From: Zerene cesonia
Taxonomy: Eukaryota > Arthropoda > Insecta > Lepidoptera > Pieridae
DNA: 64,000 nt
Reading direction: 5' to 3'
Assembly (NCBI RefSeq): GCF_012273895.1
Contig: NC_052110.1
Coordinates: forward strand, 3,596,001-3,660,000
Both the position numbers and the translations under genes were made by a program. The notes beneath the pieces were generated by a model that searched no databases, had not been told where the DNA came from, and worked only from the letters and a program-made list of their open reading frames with translations. Below, in pieces: positions 58,455 to 64,000 of the stretch; within the stretch, counting starts at the first letter, position 1, and each line of letters begins with the position of its first letter.

Positions 58455-60217
58455 TTAAAAAAAGTTTAAAACTGCAATAAGTAAATATGTACTTAATTTG
58501 AATCTTTCGGAACCGCTTTTTTGGTTCGCTTTTTCAGTTGTTATTTCTATTCCTTCCGTTGTTGTTACGGTTGAATCTTCAGATAATGTAGTCGGAAAAT
58601 TTTGCTTGTCCTTCACAGTGTTTGGTTTGACACTTTCCTGAAGTGCTTCTGCAGTGGGTAATTCTTCACTAGGCTTTATTAAATTGTCCGGCAACGGGTT
58701 ATCAACCTTATTTAATTCTGTTATTTTTATCGTAGACTCCAATGTCATTGGCGTTGTTTCTATATGATTATTATTATCTGAATTCTCAGATATTTCGTCA
58801 TTTATTTGAAGTGTTGTTTTCTCAGTTTCATTTTTATCGTTAGGATCATTATTATTTTCTAGATTCTGTGACGTCACTGGTTCTTCCGAGTCATTTTCAA
58901 CCAGTGATTCCCTTTCTTCTGAAACGTTGACAATTTTTATATGTGTTACAAAATTCTTCTCATTTATATTATCTCTATTAGTTTCGTTTTGTTTGATTTC
59001 TATAGCACTTAAACTCGGATAAGAGCTGTGCATATTTTCTTCAATTTCAATGGGTGTCTCAAAAGATTCACTGATGCTCTTCCTGGTTCGCTTTTTGACT
59101 TGTTTTTGGGTTTTCTCTATAAGTTCTGCAAATGCCTTATCTTCACGATCGGAGTTTTGCCCATTGCAAAGATCTCCTTTGCAAGGGCATGTCATTTTCC
59201 AAGTTTTTGTAGAATTGCAAAAATCCACATAACATTCATCTTGATAAATTTTTACGCAGTATCTCGATTCTACGTAAGCTGAAATGAAATGTAAATAATT
59301 TAGTTATATGAAATATATAGAGCATAATTTTCATTATATTTTGATAGGTGTGCTTCTGGTAAAATTTAACTAATGATTAACTTGATTAATTTATTTTACA
59401 TGCAACTTTTGTAATTTTGTTAATTTATACTATAAAATTATAAAGCATAAGAGTACTTCTGTTTGTTTGAACACACTAATCTCAGGAACTACTGGTCCGA
59501 TTTGAAAATTCTTTCAGTGTTACATAGCCCATTTATTGAGGAAGGCTATAGGCTATATATGTACTACAAGCAAAGCCGGGGCGGACTGCTAGTATATTAT
59601 AAAACAAGTAACTAACTACCAAAGTGTGATGAAAAATTAAACATATCATTATGTTGTACAATATGTTATATCAAAATGTAAGTCTAGGTCTATATAGCAT
59701 ACTCTCTATATACATTTTTATGTTGTTTTGTATTTAATAAATTACTGGCCAAATTTTGAAGAAATCCTTCCTACCGTTATCTATAATAACACGCATAAAC
59801 ACAACTGTGCCAGATCGGAATTATTAGTAAGTATTTTTTACAATTCCTACATTTAATATTTAGGTATTTGTATATTAATGTTAACGAAAGATAAAGATAA
59901 TTATAAACTTATTATTAATATCTATAACTTATTAATAAATAAAAATAAAACATCATCCGTTAGGCTCTTTTGTATATGACAACAAATACATCGTATAGTA
60001 ATATAACTGCTATTTCCTTTATTTCGCGTAAAATTTCGTTTGTGCTTTTAATTACGTGGTGCTGTCGCAACAACTGCGCAGTGCAGGAGGCCCGGATCGC
60101 AGGACGTGACGTGTGCTTTAGGAGCGTCGCATGGCGGGGCACGGCGACTGCGATGCACTTGCTCAGCGAGTGGACCGCACCAATAGCATTGTCTGCTGTC
60201 GTCAGCGTGTATATAGA
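58455..60217 (-). CDS. Ly6/three-finger protein with long stalk and probable GPI signal (5' end missing)
   Basis: Two minus-strand exons, 60056-60217 and 58455-59278, join in phase 1. The first encodes QCYWCGPL and eight-residue-spaced Cys up to LHCAVVA; the second continues with SRYCVKIYQDECYVDFC and closes with MTCPCKGDLCNG. This is the Ly6/uPAR three-finger pattern, including the terminal CN. A Thr/Glu/Asn/Ser-rich stalk of about 220 residues follows, then a short hydrophobic end (LSTYLLIAVLNFF) that could direct GPI attachment. Insect Ly6 proteins act at septate junctions or on neuronal surfaces. The signal-peptide exon is not found; it may lie in 60.2-61.1 kb, in the gap or beyond. AATAAA on this strand is at 58261-58266. 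Confidence 0.85.
59455..59600. repeat. Dispersed repeat fragment in Ly6 intron
   Basis: Contains CTGTTTGTTTGAACACACTA, ATCTCAGGAACTACTGG, TATAGGCTATATATGTACTA and GCAAAGCCGGGGCGG. A related tail is at 60715-60780 and another at 63795-63950. Confidence 0.6.
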
Positions 60218-60842
60218 CTAAAAATTAAATAGAAACAAAAAAGTTTGAATTATGTGCCGTTTGGAGTGACGAGGTGGTTTAAAAAGGTTTTAGATATAAT
60301 GTATATTAATTCATACACCATAGGGATTGTTTAATAACAAATATACCTATTATGTACAGCTACAAAATTAAGACAGTACAGTATTATTACAGTAATTTCA
60401 AGAAATTAAGGAATTATTCGTTTTAATGTACGTACAAGGCTAACGACCGCGGCTCCGTCGTCATGGTCAAAATAAATTCCCACGGTATTGAGATACTGCA
60501 CCGCGGAAAGTACCCTACCTATAGCACTACCTAGTCTCTCGCTATCCGAAGCCATAAAATTTATAGGCGCAATAATATCGCTCTGTTGCAACGTGATAAA
60601 AAGAGAAACTTATTCATCTACACTTATTTTATGAAGAGGAAATTTTTGTATGTTTGTAACGTTTTCACTCAAAAACATTCGATTTCAATTATTCTTCAAC
60701 TTTCACCATCACTGAGTGGCAACTTCACCGAGTGACATAGGCTATAAATGTACCACGGGCGAAGCAAGGACGAACAACTAGGGTATATTATTTTGATATA
60801 TAATATGATTATAATAATAAATACATACGTATACGTAATAAC

Positions 60843-60877
<35 letters not shown>

Positions 60878-61070
60878 TATATAATTATATAAGTAACTAC
60901 TATCTTAATACAGTGTAGTCGTACCTAATTGATATTTAATTAATATAAGTAAAAGTGGATAAGACTCTTTAGTTGTTGTAGCTAATGTTATATTTTATAT
61001 TATACTTAGTCTGGCCATAAATACTGTTACACTTAATTATAAAAAAATATTACATTTGAATTTCGAATCT
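60218..61070. other. Upstream region of the Ly6 exons, no gene assigned
   Basis: A CpG-bearing patch at 60435-60560 could be a promoter or 5' exon, but no signal-peptide exon in the needed phase is visible. It includes a repeat tail at 60715-60780 and an interrupted (TA)n run at 60842-60882. Confidence 0.4.
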
Positions 61071-62070
61071 NNNNNNNNNNNNNNNNNNNNNNNNNNNNNN
61101 NNNNNNNNNNNNNNNNNNNNNNNNNNNNNNNNNNNNNNNNNNNNNNNNNNNNNNNNNNNNNNNNNNNNNNNNNNNNNNNNNNNNNNNNNNNNNNNNNNNN
61201 NNNNNNNNNNNNNNNNNNNNNNNNNNNNNNNNNNNNNNNNNNNNNNNNNNNNNNNNNNNNNNNNNNNNNNNNNNNNNNNNNNNNNNNNNNNNNNNNNNNN
61301 NNNNNNNNNNNNNNNNNNNNNNNNNNNNNNNNNNNNNNNNNNNNNNNNNNNNNNNNNNNNNNNNNNNNNNNNNNNNNNNNNNNNNNNNNNNNNNNNNNNN
61401 NNNNNNNNNNNNNNNNNNNNNNNNNNNNNNNNNNNNNNNNNNNNNNNNNNNNNNNNNNNNNNNNNNNNNNNNNNNNNNNNNNNNNNNNNNNNNNNNNNNN
61501 NNNNNNNNNNNNNNNNNNNNNNNNNNNNNNNNNNNNNNNNNNNNNNNNNNNNNNNNNNNNNNNNNNNNNNNNNNNNNNNNNNNNNNNNNNNNNNNNNNNN
61601 NNNNNNNNNNNNNNNNNNNNNNNNNNNNNNNNNNNNNNNNNNNNNNNNNNNNNNNNNNNNNNNNNNNNNNNNNNNNNNNNNNNNNNNNNNNNNNNNNNNN
61701 NNNNNNNNNNNNNNNNNNNNNNNNNNNNNNNNNNNNNNNNNNNNNNNNNNNNNNNNNNNNNNNNNNNNNNNNNNNNNNNNNNNNNNNNNNNNNNNNNNNN
61801 NNNNNNNNNNNNNNNNNNNNNNNNNNNNNNNNNNNNNNNNNNNNNNNNNNNNNNNNNNNNNNNNNNNNNNNNNNNNNNNNNNNNNNNNNNNNNNNNNNNN
61901 NNNNNNNNNNNNNNNNNNNNNNNNNNNNNNNNNNNNNNNNNNNNNNNNNNNNNNNNNNNNNNNNNNNNNNNNNNNNNNNNNNNNNNNNNNNNNNNNNNNN
62001 NNNNNNNNNNNNNNNNNNNNNNNNNNNNNNNNNNNNNNNNNNNNNNNNNNNNNNNNNNNNNNNNNNNNNN
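61071..62070. other. Assembly gap (1000 N)
   Basis: Exactly 1000 N, the same conventional size as 4657-5656. Distance and adjacency across it are not supported by sequence. Confidence 0.99.
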
Positions 62071-62649
62071 GTAATAAATGTTATTTGCAGTTAACAATTT
62101 TCTTTTTTCTTTATTACAATATTTATGGCAAGACTAGGTATATACAAGGTTTGCCTATCTAATGGTATGTGCATAAGAAGATATTAAAATTATAGGAGAA
62201 ATGCAAATACGATAACGATTCGGTTTAAAATATCTCACTATAATTACTTTACCGTAAATGTCACATTGACGAGCATTACCTGCTTATCATTTCTAATGCA
62301 AAGAGCTCACGTTTAATCCATACTGACAGACGTACGATTAATTTAGATCCATAATAGTGTTATATTATGTCTATATATGCCCTCGCATCACGCTTACATC
62401 GGAGGTTTTCAGGTAAATAAACACGATGTAATTTGTTCTATTAAAGGAACAATAGTTATATGAGTATACTATGCACTGACGGTTCAAAGGTTAATAGTAA
62501 TAACAAATAAATGTCCAAATTTTAAACGCAGGTAAATTCTATCCCCACAAGCTGAGCTTTACACCGCCGATTTTCTCAAAAAGTGCAAAAGATAATGTTA
62601 CAAATACTGCTAATTGGCACTCTTATATTTTATGATATATAGTTATTTA
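62071..62649. other. Spacer, nothing recognised
   Basis: AT-rich DNA between the 1000-N gap and the LINE 3' end. No coding, RNA or repeat feature is supported. Confidence 0.5.
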
Positions 62650-62860
62650 TTTATTTATTTATTTAACTCTTCAACAAGATTGTACATAGAAGGAAACTTA
62701 GAGATAATAATAATAATGAATAAAATAAAGCGTAAAATTTGTTTGGCGGCCTTATCACTTAGAAGTGATCTCTTCCAGGCAACCACGGTATAAGGTAACG
62801 AGCATACTGCAAAACTATAAGCGGGACGAAAAACAGATACTTTTAAACATTCATCAAATT

Positions 62861-62909
<49 letters not shown>

Positions 62910-63300
62910 AAACTAATTATACACTAGATAAAATATACTAAACTAATAAAGTAATACATACAATACAAATAATAACTACATATATACATCGAATCAATGA
63001 AATGCATAGGAATAGACATAAATTAGTAGGAAAGAGAAAGAAAGTGTTGACGCACAAGATCTTTGAATTGCGAGGCACTTTGAGCTTGTCGAACAGTTAG
63101 TGGAAGAGGATTCCATAAATTGACAGTAATTGCTGCAAAGGAGCGGGCATAGAAGTTAGTGCGTCGGTTCGGAACACGCAAGATGAGCCTATCTTCAGAG
63201 CGAAGTGAATAATTTTCATTGTGCAAGAAGAAAAATTGGACTTGAGGTAAGTAGGAGTCGAAGGATCAAAAAGGATACGGAACAGTAATTGTAAACAGTG
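62650..63300 (-). mobile_element. Non-LTR retrotransposon 3' end
   Basis: On the minus strand 63226-63023 encodes LRVPNRRTNFYARSFAAITV, NLWNPLPLTVRQAQSASQFK and DLVRQHFLSL with a stop, the typical C-terminal end of LINE ORF2 proteins. Upstream, near 63300, HCLQLLFRILFDPS is recognisable. The downstream 3' UTR runs to 62650 and includes GGTTGCCTGGAAGAGATCAC. A (TA)n run at 62862-62905 interrupts it. Confidence 0.8.
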
Positions 63301-63499
63301 TAGATCCCGGCGAAGACGGATTGGAAGCCACTTGAGCTTTTTTCTATAGAATGATACATGGTCATATTTCCATAGGCCGAAAATAAACCTTATACAAAAA
63401 TTTTGGAGACGGTCAAGTTTATAGTTATTTTATGAGAGGTAACAAGTAAATATACAATTGGAAATTGTTCATTGCTCTCGGGCAAACTATTATCATACT

Positions 63500-63709
63500 T
63501 CATTGTAGGATATTTAACACAATATCTACAAACTTAGTCTGTACTGCAGATGAAAGCATTTCGTCTGATATTGTATTCCGACACGGCGAAGTCTTAACAC
63601 AAGCGTTTAACAATTTAAGATAAGTGACGATGGAGTAACGTTCTATTCCAAGCTCAACTTGACACCCAAAGTTAGGAAAACTTTGTCCTTTACATGTTTT
63701 ATTGAGCAT
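63500..63709 (-). other. 69-codon open frame of unknown meaning
   Basis: An ATG-to-stop frame (MLNKTCKGQSFPNFGCQVE start) with a less biased composition than most open frames in AT-rich spacer. It matches no family I recognise and has no visible splice partners. It may be part of a degraded mobile element, given its neighbours. Confidence 0.2.
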
Positions 63710-63794
63710 GTTGCGAGACTTCTGTATCTTTATAAATAGAAAATTTTAAAGAATTACAACAATACTATATAATAATAATAATATTAACAAGCTG

Positions 63795-63950
63795 TAGAGT
63801 CAGTTTGTTTAAGGAGTTGAACAATGTAATCTCAGGAGCTGTTTCTAAGAATTCTATAGAGGCTATATTGCTATACAATAATACAATTTAACGCTACGAC
63901 TTCAATAGTTCCTCAATTAAATGCGGGTGAAACCGCGGGGGTTAGTAAAG
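63795..63950. repeat. Dispersed repeat fragment
   Basis: CAGTTTGTTTAAGGAGTTG, AATCTCAGGAGCTG and GCGGGTGAAACCGCGGGGG place it with the repeat type at 59455-59600. Confidence 0.55.
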
Positions 63951-64000
63951 AATTAAAATTAAAATAATCCTGTATATATAATATAATCATTCTATAGTAG

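Overview
The window is AT-rich nuclear DNA from an insect, almost certainly a moth or butterfly. Gene structures are insect-like, and Trithorax carries the insect-type nuclear-receptor-like zinc finger. Introns and spacers hold tRNA-derived SINEs with ATG-repeat tails, LINE 3' ends and short dispersed repeats around 'CGCGGTTTCACCCGCG', all typical of Lepidoptera. No prokaryotic or viral features are present.

The main result is an assembly error that hides two genes. The block 5657-20578 is a contig placed in the wrong position and orientation. Its right end (20502-20578) is the exact 77-base reverse complement of the bases just left of the N-gap at 27539-27638. Its left end (5657-5733) is the exact 77-base reverse complement of the bases just right of that gap. 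Flipped and placed in that gap, it rebuilds two genes at once. (1) trithorax (MLL/KMT2 family) now has its first seven coding exons on the minus strand at 34061-28211 and its last six on the plus strand at 5706-17545. All 13 join in frame into about 4412 residues. (2) RASSF8 has eight exons at 25215-21467 and two at 4652-3876, all minus strand and all in phase, about 455 residues.

Gene order after correction: ING1-like 3' exon (+), RASSF8 (-), Tctex-type dynein light chain (+), trithorax (-), dUTPase (+), BLOC1S4/cappuccino (-), REXO1 RNA exonuclease (+), UBC6/RAD6 E2 enzyme (-), CCDC174 (+), Ly6/three-finger GPI-type protein (-). Strands alternate strictly over ten genes. A reader of H3K4 methylation (ING), a writer (Trx) and the E2 that makes the upstream H2B ubiquitin mark (UBC6) are neighbours.

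Trithorax has a single 9585-nt exon that encodes PHD3, an extended PHD, FYRN, two closely spaced Taspase1-type sites, a PQG-repeat region, an Asn/Met/Gln/His-rich tract of about 700 residues and the start of FYRC. Later exons supply a WDR5-binding (Win) motif and a complete SET/post-SET. Mobile DNA includes a decayed 3.0-kb element at 44278-47299 with 14-bp terminal inverted repeats, an AT target duplication, a THAP-DDE transposase relic and a SWIM/YqaJ-nuclease relic, best matched to the ISL2EU group. Long spacers (0.4-3.9, 34.9-40.4 and 62-64 kb) hold only repeats and untranslated sequence as far as can be seen.
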